DNA from: JAXDMK01 sp963790325
Lineage (GTDB): Bacteria; Actinomycetota; Acidimicrobiia; Acidimicrobiales; AC-14
Direction of reading: 5' to 3'
Length of the DNA stretch: 64,000 nucleotides
Assembly: GCA_963790325.1 (NCBI GenBank)
Contig: CAWBNY010000003.1
Span: 186,001-250,000, forward strand
In this document: one piece after another, positions 9,021 to 15,844 of the stretch
Layout: every line of letters begins with the position of its first letter
How positions within the stretch are numbered: the first letter of the stretch is position 1
Made by a program: the position numbers and the translations under genes
The notes under the pieces: model-generated
Databases searched by the model: none
What the model was told of the DNA's origin: nothing
The model's input: the letters and a program-made list of their open reading frames with translations, nothing else

Positions 9021-9946
9021 CGGCCGCTGTCGACGCCGCCGCCGAGGTCCTCGGCGAGCGGGCAGCACGCGACGTCGCTCTCGGCCCCTTCACCACCTAC
9101 CGGGTGGGGGGACCGGCCGCGCTCCTCCTGCGGGCCGACTCCGATGACGACCTGGAGCTGGCCCGGCAGGCGGTGGCCGCGTCCGGGATACCGGTTCTCG
9201 TGGTCGGGAGGGGCTCGAACCTGCTGGTCGCCGACGCCGGCTTCCCCGGCCTCGTCCTCACGCTGGGTGAGAAGTTCGCCACCATCGACCTCGACGTCGG
9301 CCGCACGACGGCGCGGGCGGGGGCCGGGGCCAGCCTGCCGGTGCTCGCCCGCCGCTCCGCCGCCGCCGGGCTCAGCGGGCTGGAGTGGGCCGTCGGGGTC
9401 CCGGGATCGGTCGGCGGGGGGGTGCGCATGAACGCCGGCGGCCACGGATCGGAGATCAAGGGCACCCTCCGCCGGGCATGGATCTTCGACCTCGAGACCG
9501 GCCCCGTCGAGGTGGACGCGGCCGACCTCGACCTCGGCTACCGGCGTTCGTCGGTGGGGCCCCACCAGATCGTCACCGCCGCCGAGTTCGGCCTGGTGGC
9601 GGGCAGCCGGGAGACGGCGGAAGCCACCATCGCCGCCATCGTCCGGTGGCGGCGCGACAACCAGCCGGGCGGCGCCAACGCCGGGTCGGTCTTCACCAAC
9701 CCGCCGGGCGACTCCGCCGGCCGCCTCATCGAGGCCGCCGGCTGCAAGGGCCTCCGCCGAGGATCCGCGTTCGTCTCGCCCAAGCATGCCAACTTCTTCC
9801 AGGTGGACGACCACGGCCGGGCTGCGGACGTGCTCGCCCTGATGGACGAGGTCCGGACCATGGTCCAACGGACCGCAGGCGTCGTGTTGGAGACCGAGGT
9901 TCGGCTGGTCGGATTCGGAAAACCCTCGATCTCATCTGGAGACTGA
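9017..9946 (+). CDS. murB: UDP-N-acetylenolpyruvoylglucosamine reductase MurB
   Basis: MurB is the FAD- and NADPH-dependent reductase producing UDP-MurNAc. The 309-residue protein carries the FAD-binding segments TTYRVGGPA and GRGSNLLVAD near the N-terminus and NAGGHGSEI in the middle. It then has YRRSS (catalytic Tyr region) and GSVFTNPPGDSAGRLIE, with the proton-donating Ser in GS.F.NP. I chose the GTG that overlaps the murC stop. An upstream GTG at 8960 would need a 60-base overlap and adds residues not expected in the family. Confidence 0.93.
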   Translation: MTAAVDAAAEVLGERAARDVALGPFTTYRVGGPAALLLRADSDDDLELARQAVAASGIPVLVVGRGSNLLVADAGFPGLVLTLGEKFATIDLDVGRTTARAGAGASLPVLARRSAAAGLSGLEWAVGVPGSVGGGVRMNAGGHGSEIKGTLRRAWIFDLETGPVEVDAADLDLGYRRSSVGPHQIVTAAEFGLVAGSRETAEATIAAIVRWRRDNQPGGANAGSVFTNPPGDSAGRLIEAAGCKGLRRGSAFVSPKHANFFQVDDHGRAADVLALMDEVRTMVQRTAGVVLETEVRLVGFGKPSISSGD

Positions 9947-9948
9947 GC

Positions 9949-10755
9949 ATGAACATGCAAGTCAAACCGCCCATCGATCCCCGGATTCGCCAACGCCGAG
10001 TTGCAGTGCGGCGGGAGGAGGGACGGCGCCGGCTGCGGCTGTTGGTCGGCGTCGCATCCCTCACCGGGCTGCTGGTGGCCGGTTGGGGAGCCACCCGGTC
10101 GCCCATGTTGGACGTGGACGGGATCGACGTCACGGGTTCGTCCAGGACGTCGCGCGAGGAGCTGGTGGCGGCCTCCGGCCTCCGCTTCGGGCAGGCCATG
10201 GTCGACGTCGACGAGCGGGGCGCGGCCCGGGCGGTGGAGTCCCTCCCGTGGGTCGCCCGGGCCTCCGTCGAGCGGAGGTGGCCCGATTCGGTGGTGATCG
10301 ACATCGTCGAGCGCGACCCCGTGGCCGCCGCCCGGGCCCCGGCCGGATGGGCCATCGTGGACGCGACAGGGCAGGTCCTGGACGTGTCAGCCTCGGCGCC
10401 GAGCTATCTCCTGGCCATTGACGGGATCGCTCCCGCCGGCGCTCCCGGCACCCGCCTGGGCCGCGACGCGGCCGACCTGCTGGCAGTGGCGGCGGCGGTG
10501 CCCGCCGACCTCCGGCCCCGGGTGGGTGCGGTGCTGCCGGCCGCCGGCGGGGGAGTCGACCTGAGGCTGCTGCCGGAGGGCACCGTCCGCCTCGGACCGC
10601 CCCAGCAGCTGGAGGAGAAGTTCCTGGCGGCACTCACCGTGTTGGGCCGGGTCGGCACCCAGTCCCTCGCCACGTTGGACGTGAGGATTCCCGAAAGTCC
10701 CGTGTTGACGCGCCTCGACTCGGTGGATAAAGTCTCGGCCCTCGGGACAGGTTGA
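9949..10755 (+). CDS. ftsQ: Cell division protein FtsQ (POTRA domain)
   Basis: FtsQ is a bitopic divisome protein linking FtsB/FtsL to the septal synthases. The 268-residue protein has a basic cytoplasmic N-terminus (to ~residue 28), one membrane span (~30-50) and a POTRA-like domain (LDVDGIDVTGSSRTS onward). That is followed by the FtsQ beta-domain region SLPWVARASVERRWPDSVVI. The ATG lies 2 bases after murB; a second ATG two codons later is also possible. FtsQ is poorly conserved, so the call rests on topology and on its place between murB and ftsZ. Confidence 0.88.
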   Translation: MNMQVKPPIDPRIRQRRVAVRREEGRRRLRLLVGVASLTGLLVAGWGATRSPMLDVDGIDVTGSSRTSREELVAASGLRFGQAMVDVDERGAARAVESLPWVARASVERRWPDSVVIDIVERDPVAAARAPAGWAIVDATGQVLDVSASAPSYLLAIDGIAPAGAPGTRLGRDAADLLAVAAAVPADLRPRVGAVLPAAGGGVDLRLLPEGTVRLGPPQQLEEKFLAALTVLGRVGTQSLATLDVRIPESPVLTRLDSVDKVSALGTG

Positions 10756-10778
10756 CATAACTGTAAACCTCCTGTCAA
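10752..10778. promoter_or_regulatory. Inverted repeat TTGACA-N15-TGTCAA upstream of ftsZ
   Basis: TTGACA at 10752-10757 overlaps the ftsQ stop and is mirrored by TGTCAA at 10773-10778. The left arm matches a perfect -35 box, but the hexamer 17 bases downstream (TCAAAC) is a weak -10. The dyad could be an operator, a promoter element or both. It lies in the 134-base ftsQ-ftsZ gap, which is a frequent site of ftsZ promoters in other bacteria. Confidence 0.4.
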
Positions 10779-10787
10779 ACGTGAGAC

Positions 10788-10796
10788 TTGTCCACA
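10788..10796 (+). promoter_or_regulatory. DnaA box (TTGTCCACA) upstream of ftsZ
   Basis: The nonamer TTGTCCACA is the form of DnaA box favoured by high-GC Actinobacteria. It lies 94 bases before the ftsZ start, just downstream of the TTGACA dyad. A single box suggests transcription control by DnaA rather than an origin. Confidence 0.45.
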
Positions 10797-10889
10797 GGCG
10801 GGGAAATCCGAGGGAGACGGGAGACCATGGCTCTTACAACGTTGGACCGCACGACGCTTCGGCGCCGACCGGGTCAGGAGGATCGATCG

Positions 10890-11996
10890 ATGATCGGCAC
10901 ACCGCAGAACTACCTGGCTGTGATCAAGGTGGTCGGCATCGGGGGCGGCGGGGTCAACGCCGTCAACCGCATGATCGACGCCGGGTTGAAGGGCGTGGAG
11001 TTCATCGCCGTCAACACCGATGCCCAGGCGCTGCTGATGAGCGACGCCGATGTGAAGCTCGACATCGGCCGTGAGCTCACCCGGGGCCTGGGCGCGGGCA
11101 GCGACCCCGAAGTCGGGGCGGAAGCGGCCGAGGCCCACCGGGACGAGATCGAGGAGGTGCTCAAGGGCGCCGACATGGTCTTCATCACCGCGGGCAAGGG
11201 CGGCGGCACCGGCACCGGCGGCGCACCCGTCATCGCCGAGATCGCCAAGAACCTGGGCGCCCTCACCATCGGCGTCGTCACCCGGCCGTTCTCGTTCGAG
11301 GGCCGGCGGCGCACGGTGCAGGCGGAGGCCGGCATCCAGAAGCTGCGGGAGAAGGTCGACACCCTGATCATCATCCCCAACGACCGGCTGCTCTCCGTGA
11401 GCAACGACAAGACGTCGGTGCTCAACGCCTTCAAGATGGCCGACGAGGTGCTGCTCCAGGGCGTCCAGGGCATCACCGACCTGATCACCACGCCCGGCCT
11501 CATCAACACCGACTTCGCCGACGTGAAGATGATCATGACCAACGCCGGCTCGTCGCTCATGGGCATCGGCTACGCGTCGGGCGAGGGCCGGGCCCTGGCC
11601 GCGGCCCGGGCCGCCATCTCCAGCCCCCTGCTCGAAGCCTCCATCGAGGGCGCCCGCGGCATCCTGCTCAACATCTCCGGCGGCAGCGACCTCGGGCTGT
11701 TCGAGGTCAACGAGGCGGCGGAGATCATCCACGAGGTGGCCCATCCCGACGCCAACATCATCGCCGGCATGGTCATCGACGACGCCATGGGTGACGAGGT
11801 TCGGGTGACCGTCATCGCCGCCGGCTTCGACCGGTGGGACGAGGGCACCCAGCGCGGCGGCCAGTCGACCAACCTGCCCCTCGCTACCAGCCGGCCCCGG
11901 GCGTTCCAGGCCAGCGACGACCTCTTCGGCGGCCCGTCGGCCGATATCGACATGGCCGACGACGACGACTTCGACGTCCCCTCGTTCCTGAAGTGA
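10890..11996 (+). CDS. ftsZ: Cell division GTPase FtsZ
   Basis: FtsZ is the tubulin homologue that polymerises into the Z ring. The 368-residue protein has the GTP-binding loop VGIGGGGVNAVN near residue 15, the tubulin signature GKGGGTGTGGAP near 104 and the T7-loop region NTDFADV near 206. A short acidic linker ends in the conserved C-terminal peptide DFDVPSFLK, the docking site for SepF/FtsW-type partners. I chose ATG 10890 because AGGAGG stands 8 bases before it and the protein then begins like other actinobacterial FtsZ (PQNYLAVIKVVG). An in-frame ATG at 10827, with a weaker GGGAG, would add 21 residues. No ftsA is present. Confidence 0.96.
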   Translation: MIGTPQNYLAVIKVVGIGGGGVNAVNRMIDAGLKGVEFIAVNTDAQALLMSDADVKLDIGRELTRGLGAGSDPEVGAEAAEAHRDEIEEVLKGADMVFITAGKGGGTGTGGAPVIAEIAKNLGALTIGVVTRPFSFEGRRRTVQAEAGIQKLREKVDTLIIIPNDRLLSVSNDKTSVLNAFKMADEVLLQGVQGITDLITTPGLINTDFADVKMIMTNAGSSLMGIGYASGEGRALAAARAAISSPLLEASIEGARGILLNISGGSDLGLFEVNEAAEIIHEVAHPDANIIAGMVIDDAMGDEVRVTVIAAGFDRWDEGTQRGGQSTNLPLATSRPRAFQASDDLFGGPSADIDMADDDDFDVPSFLK

Positions 11997-12706
11997 CACG
12001 GCCCTCGGGCCTCCTGCAGGAGATGTCCGCCATCGCGCTGCCGCGGCTGTGGTCGGCGCAGGGCGTGTCCACCGGGCGGGGCGAGGGCGACATGGGCCAC
12101 GGTGGCGTGTACGTGCACGCCGTCCGGTCCGAGGTCGACGAGCGCCGGCGGGCGGTGGTCGACCGCCCGTGGTCGTGGCTGCGCCAGGTGCACGGCGACC
12201 GCGTCGTCCACGTGACCGAGCCGGGTGGTGGTGCGGGCGAGGTGGCCGACGCGGCGGTGTGCGCCGCGCCCGGCTGTGCCATCGCCGTGCTCACCGCCGA
12301 CTGCGCCCCGGTCGTCCTCGACAGCCCGGAGGGCGTGTTCGGCGTCGCCCACGCGGGATGGGTCGGCCTGGTCGCGGGCGTGCTCGAGCGCACCGTCGAG
12401 GCGATGCGCGCCCTGGGCGCCACCGAGATCGGTGCCGTGCTCGGCCCGTGCATCCGGGTCGAGTGCTACGAGTTCGGCTCCGACGACCTCGACCGCGTCG
12501 CCCGCCGCCTGGGCGACGGGGTCCGGTCGACCACCGCCGCCGGCACCCCCGCCCTCGACCTGGCCGCCGGTGTGGGCCTCGCCCTGGCCCGGGTCGGGGT
12601 GGCCCTCGTCCACGACGTCGGGATCTGCACCGCCTGCTCGGCCGACCACTTCTCCTGGCGGGCCCGGGGCGAGCAGCAGCGGCAGGCCACGGTGGTCTGG
12701 CGATGA
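11993..12706 (+). CDS. pgeF: Peptidoglycan editing factor PgeF / polyphenol oxidase family (YlmD)
   Basis: The 237-residue protein belongs to the DUF152/multicopper-oxidase-like family. Members include YlmD/YfiH, which remove wrongly incorporated L-Ser from peptidoglycan precursors or act on purine nucleosides. Visible signatures are LRQVHGDRVV, VLTADCAPVVL, VAHAGWVG, GPCIRVECYEFG and ICTACSADHFSWRARGE, which carry the conserved His and Cys metal-site residues. The GTG start overlaps the ftsZ TGA. An in-frame ATG at 12023 has GGAG too close to be a usual ribosome site. The place between ftsZ and the YggS gene matches ylmD-ylmE. Confidence 0.85.
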   Translation: MTRPSGLLQEMSAIALPRLWSAQGVSTGRGEGDMGHGGVYVHAVRSEVDERRRAVVDRPWSWLRQVHGDRVVHVTEPGGGAGEVADAAVCAAPGCAIAVLTADCAPVVLDSPEGVFGVAHAGWVGLVAGVLERTVEAMRALGATEIGAVLGPCIRVECYEFGSDDLDRVARRLGDGVRSTTAAGTPALDLAAGVGLALARVGVALVHDVGICTACSADHFSWRARGEQQRQATVVWR

Positions 12707-13401
12707 CGGCTGCCGCCACGATCGACGAGCGCGTCGTCGCCACCCGCCTGTCCGAGGTCCGGCGGCGGATCGAGGCGGCCGGCGGCGGCGACCGCCAGGT
12801 CCGCATCGTGGCCGTCACCAAGGGCTTCGGACCCGACGCGGTGCGGGCGGCCCTGGCCGCAGGCGTCCCCGACGTGGGGGAGAGCTACGCCGACGAGCTG
12901 GTGGCCAAGCGCGACGAGGTCGCCGACGAGGGCGGTGGTGCCGGCCGGTGGCGGTGGCACTTCATCGGTCGCATCCAGCGCAACAAGGTCCGCCGGCTGG
13001 CGCGTGCGGTCGACGTGTGGCAGACGGTCGACCGCCTTCCGGCGGCCGAGGAGATCGCCCGCCGGGCGCCGGGGGCACGCGTCCTGGTCCAGGTGAACAT
13101 CTCCTGCGAGCCCCAGAAGAACGGCTGCGATCTGGCCGACGCCCCCGAGCTCGTCGACGGGCTCCGGTCCCTCGATCTCGACGTCGTCGGCCTCATGGCG
13201 GTCGGCGCCACCGGTCCGCCCGCCGACGCCCGCCCCGGCTACCGGCAGCTGACCGCCATGGCCGACCGCCTCGAGCTGCCCGAGCGCTCGATGGGCATGA
13301 CCGACGATCTCGAGGTGGCGGTGGAAGAAGGCTCGACCATGGTTCGTGTCGGGCGCGCCCTCTTCGGTGCGCGATCCGTTCCGACCGACCTGCGACGATA
13401 G
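12703..13401 (+). CDS. YggS/YlmE-family PLP homeostasis protein
   Basis: This 232-residue protein belongs to the YggS/PROSC family, single-domain PLP-binding TIM-barrel proteins that buffer pyridoxal phosphate and show no clear catalysis. The PLP lysine lies in IVAVTKGF near residue 38. WHFIGRIQRNKV, VLVQVNIS and the C-terminal phosphate-binding SMGMTDDLEVAVEEGST are all conserved. The ATG overlaps the pgeF stop (ATGA). In Gram-positive bacteria this gene (ylmE) sits beside sepF, as here. Confidence 0.92.
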   Translation: MTAAATIDERVVATRLSEVRRRIEAAGGGDRQVRIVAVTKGFGPDAVRAALAAGVPDVGESYADELVAKRDEVADEGGGAGRWRWHFIGRIQRNKVRRLARAVDVWQTVDRLPAAEEIARRAPGARVLVQVNISCEPQKNGCDLADAPELVDGLRSLDLDVVGLMAVGATGPPADARPGYRQLTAMADRLELPERSMGMTDDLEVAVEEGSTMVRVGRALFGARSVPTDLRR

Positions 13402-13428
13402 GCTCGAAGGGCCAAGGAGGCACTCACG

Positions 13429-13968
13429 ATGGCATCCATCTGGCGACGGACCATGGTGTATCTGGGGTTGGTCGACGACGACGAATACGAGGAGTACGAG
13501 CCGTACGAGGAGCCCCCTCCCCAGGCCATGCCCGCCCGCCGGGCGATGCGTCCGGAGCGGATCGAGCCCGCCTACGAGCCCGAGCCGTCGATGGCGCCCA
13601 TGGGCAGCGGGGTCCGCACCCTGCCCCGGGAGGACAGCGGCATCACCATCCATCAGCGGCCGTCGGTCGTCCGCCAGATCGCGCCCGTCGCCAGCCCCCG
13701 GGTCCATCTGGTGGCTCCCACCGGCTTCAACGACGCCAAGGAGATCGGCGACCGGCTCAAGAGCAGCCAGCCGGTGATCCTCAACCTGCAGGGGGTCGAC
13801 CGGGAGCTGTGCCGCCGCCTCATCGACTTTGCCAGCGGGGTCACCTACGGGCTGGGGGGCCAGATGGAGAAGGCGGCCGACCAGGTGTTCCTCCTCACGC
13901 CCACCAACGTCGAGGTTTCGGCGGAGGAGAAGCGCCGCCTCCAAGAGCGCGGCCTCTACCGCGCCTAG
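13429..13968 (+). CDS. sepF: Cell division protein SepF
   Basis: SepF binds the FtsZ C-terminal peptide and tethers the Z ring to the membrane; in actinobacteria it takes over the role of FtsA. The 179-residue protein starts with an amphipathic, membrane-targeting-type helix, then an acidic Pro/Glu-rich linker (residues ~18-80). The SepF core follows at ~90-170, with SQPVILNLQGVD, RRLIDFASGVTYGL and VFLLTPTNVEVS. AAGGAGG precedes the ATG by about 8 bases. A TAGGCT box at the end of the upstream gene could be a local -10. Confidence 0.94.
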   Translation: MASIWRRTMVYLGLVDDDEYEEYEPYEEPPPQAMPARRAMRPERIEPAYEPEPSMAPMGSGVRTLPREDSGITIHQRPSVVRQIAPVASPRVHLVAPTGFNDAKEIGDRLKSSQPVILNLQGVDRELCRRLIDFASGVTYGLGGQMEKAADQVFLLTPTNVEVSAEEKRRLQERGLYRA

Positions 13969-14016
13969 GGTTGTCGCATCATCCTCTGTCGGCTGGTCCA
14001 GGTCTACCTCATCATC

Positions 14017-14229
14017 ATGTTCGGACGGGTCATCCTGTCCTGGTTCCCGATCGCCCCCGGCTCGGTCATGGCGTCGGTGTACCAGTTCCTCTACGCGGTC
14101 ACCGAGCCCGTCCTCGGACCGATCCGCCGTCTCATCCCCCCCATGGGGGTGGGCGGCATGGGGCTCGACCTGTCGCCGATCATCGTGTTCTTCGGCCTCA
14201 CGATCCTCACCTCCGCCCTCTGCGGCTGA
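14017..14229 (+). CDS. YggT family membrane protein (start uncertain, probably longer)
   Basis: YggT proteins are small membrane proteins with two YGGT domains or one, of uncertain role and often found next to sepF. From ATG 14017 the protein has 70 residues, with FGRVILSWFP, TEPVLGPIRRLIPP and LDLSPIIVFFGL matching the family. The family's first membrane helix normally begins ~13 residues earlier. That stretch (RIILCRLVQVYLII) is present in frame but has no ATG, GTG or TTG between the in-frame sepF TAG (13966-13968) and 14017. Initiation at an ATC (13978/13981) or CTG (13993), or readthrough of the sepF stop, is possible. Confidence 0.8.
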   Translation: MFGRVILSWFPIAPGSVMASVYQFLYAVTEPVLGPIRRLIPPMGVGGMGLDLSPIIVFFGLTILTSALCG

Positions 14230-14281
14230 GGGTGTGGCATCCGGCCCGCGGGGTATGGGCCGATCTGCGTGGGCGGGGCGT

Positions 14282-14287
14282 TACCAT
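14282..14287 (+). promoter_or_regulatory. Possible -10 box (TACCAT)
   Basis: A TANNNT hexamer lies in the 98-base gap between yggT and the next gene. It would give a leader of about 34 bases carrying ACGGAGGG-type purine stretches. No clear -35 is seen. Confidence 0.3.
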
Positions 14288-14327
14288 TTGACGGAGGGCC
14301 CTCTACTCGAACGATCGGGATGGTGAC

Positions 14328-15326
14328 GTGGTGGTCTTGGTGAGCTTTTTGCTCGTGCTGGCAGCGGCCGTGACATTGGTCGTCGGCCTGCTGCAATCGG
14401 GCCTGACCCTCATCTACCTGTCGATCGGGTGCAGCGTGGTGGCGGGGCTGGTGTTGGCCGTCGCCGTGCTCCGGGGCCGACCGGAGCCCAAGGCGGCTCC
14501 CTACGTGGCGCCGCCCCGGCCGGTGAGCTCGTCCCCGCCGATCCCGTCCTACACCTCCCGGTCCTTCGAGTCCGAGCCGGAGCCGGCCGACGAGCCGTGG
14601 CGGGTCGAGCCGGCCCAGTCGCCGGGCGCCCGCCGCTTCGGGCGTCCCGCCGCCATCGAGCCCGAGGATGAGCCGGAGCCCTCCCCCGTCATCGGCTACG
14701 CCCGCCGGGCGGCCGGTCGTGGTGCCGGCGTCGGGTCGGTCGACCTCACCGGCGAGATGCCGGCCCCCGTCACCCGGGGACCGTTCCCCATCGCCGGCTA
14801 CGACACCCTGCGGGCCCCGGAGCTGCTGCGCAAGGTCGACGAGCTCGACGACGTGGCCGCCCTCGAGACGGTCCGGGCGGCAGAGGCCGCGGGCAAGAAC
14901 CGGGTCTCGGTCATGGCCCGCATCGACTCCCGCCTGGAGGCCCTCCGGGAGCCGGGCTGGGACATCGACGAGGCCGCATGGGAGGGCGCCGAGGAGCCGG
15001 CGGCCGAGGCCGACCTCGACAGCGATGCGCCGGTGGCGGGCGAAGGCTTCCCCATCACCAACTACGACGGCCTCCGGGTGGGCCAGATCCTGCCCCAGCT
15101 GCGCGACCTGAGCCCGGCCGAGCTCGCCCAGGTCCGCCAGTACGAGTCGGCCGGCAAGGCCCGATCGAGCGTTCTCGACCGCATCGACACCCTCGCTGGC
15201 GGCGGGCCGGCCAAGAAGGCACCGGCGGCGAAGGCGGCGGCCCCGGCCGCCCCCTCGGCCGGGGGGTCGTCTGCCATCGCAGCCGCGGTGGCGGCGGCCA
15301 AGGCCAAGCAGGCCGGCAAGGGCTGA
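14328..15326 (+). CDS. Membrane protein with two copies of a ~50-residue helical motif
   Basis: I do not recognise the full protein. Its 332 residues start with two membrane segments (~3-22 and ~27-47), then a Pro/Glu-rich linker. Two similar modules follow: FPIAGYDTLRAPELLRKVDE...VSVMARIDSRL (residues ~150-202) and FPITNYDGLRVGQILPQL...SSVLDRIDTL (~240-290). An Ala/Lys-rich tail ends the protein. Each module reads as a helical hairpin with the pattern P-I-x-x-Y-D-x-L-R ... E-x-A-G-K-x-R-x-x-V. The position directly after sepF-yggT suggests an envelope or division role, which is inference. The GTG start lacks a strong ribosome site. Confidence 0.75.
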   Translation: MVVLVSFLLVLAAAVTLVVGLLQSGLTLIYLSIGCSVVAGLVLAVAVLRGRPEPKAAPYVAPPRPVSSSPPIPSYTSRSFESEPEPADEPWRVEPAQSPGARRFGRPAAIEPEDEPEPSPVIGYARRAAGRGAGVGSVDLTGEMPAPVTRGPFPIAGYDTLRAPELLRKVDELDDVAALETVRAAEAAGKNRVSVMARIDSRLEALREPGWDIDEAAWEGAEEPAAEADLDSDAPVAGEGFPITNYDGLRVGQILPQLRDLSPAELAQVRQYESAGKARSSVLDRIDTLAGGGPAKKAPAAKAAAPAAPSAGGSSAIAAAVAAAKAKQAGKG

Positions 15327-15344
15327 GCGAGGGCCCGGGCCCGA

Positions 15345-15725
15345 GTGGACACCGACGGCCTGCCCCTCCTCGTGTACGACGGCGACTGCGGGTTCTGCAC
15401 CCGGTCCGTCGAGATGGCCCTGCGGATGAAGGTCGCCTGCCAGGCGGTGCCGTGGCAACAGGCCGACCTGGACGCCCTCGGGCTCACCGAGGAGCAGGTC
15501 ACCGAGAAGCTGTGGTGGGTCGAGCCGGATGGGACCAAGCTCAGCGGTCACCGGGCGGTGGCGGCCGCCCTCCGCCGGGCCACGCCCGTCCTCCGGCCGG
15601 TGGGGGCTTTGCTCGACACCCCCGTGCTGGCCCCGGTGGCGGCCGCCGGCTACGACCTGGTGGCCCGCAACCGCCACCGCCTCCCCGGCGGCACCGCCAC
15701 CTGCGCCATCGACCCCGAGGCCTGA
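15345..15725 (+). CDS. DCC-family (DUF393) thiol-disulfide oxidoreductase-like protein
   Basis: The 126-residue protein opens with LLVYDGDCGFCTRSVEMAL, the DxDCxxC signature of the DCC family, a thioredoxin-fold group with a CxxC pair (Cys20 and Cys23). The conserved C-terminal region includes GHRAVAAALR. Members are thought to be thiol-disulfide oxidoreductases, but substrates are unknown. The GTG start lies 18 bases after the previous gene. Two tandem 48-bp palindromic elements follow before the converging ileS end. Confidence 0.85.
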   Translation: MDTDGLPLLVYDGDCGFCTRSVEMALRMKVACQAVPWQQADLDALGLTEEQVTEKLWWVEPDGTKLSGHRAVAAALRRATPVLRPVGALLDTPVLAPVAAAGYDLVARNRHRLPGGTATCAIDPEA

Positions 15726-15734
15726 CCCCCCGCC

Positions 15735-15782
15735 AACTGGTGACATAGTTCGGGGCCAGGACCCCAGACCGCGTCACCGGTT
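15735..15782. repeat. 48-bp palindromic element, copy A
   Basis: This copy runs from AACTGGTGAC to GTCACCGGTT, exactly 48 bases, with the inner stem GGGGCCAGGACCCC. It is the first of two tandem copies (period 62, sharing an upstream CCCCCGCCAAC) between converging genes. The family is set out in the findings. Confidence 0.8.
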
Positions 15783-15796
15783 GCTGAACCCCCGCC

Positions 15797-15844
15797 AACC
15801 GGTGACGGGTTCGGTGGCCAGGACCCCAGTTACCGTCACCGGTT
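15797..15844. repeat. 48-bp palindromic element, copy B (contains ileS stop codon)
   Basis: This copy runs from AACCGGTGACGG to CCGTCACCGGTT, 48 bases, with core GGTGGCCAGGACCCC. Its right arm, read on the minus strand, supplies the last codons and the TGA of ileS. Confidence 0.85.
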
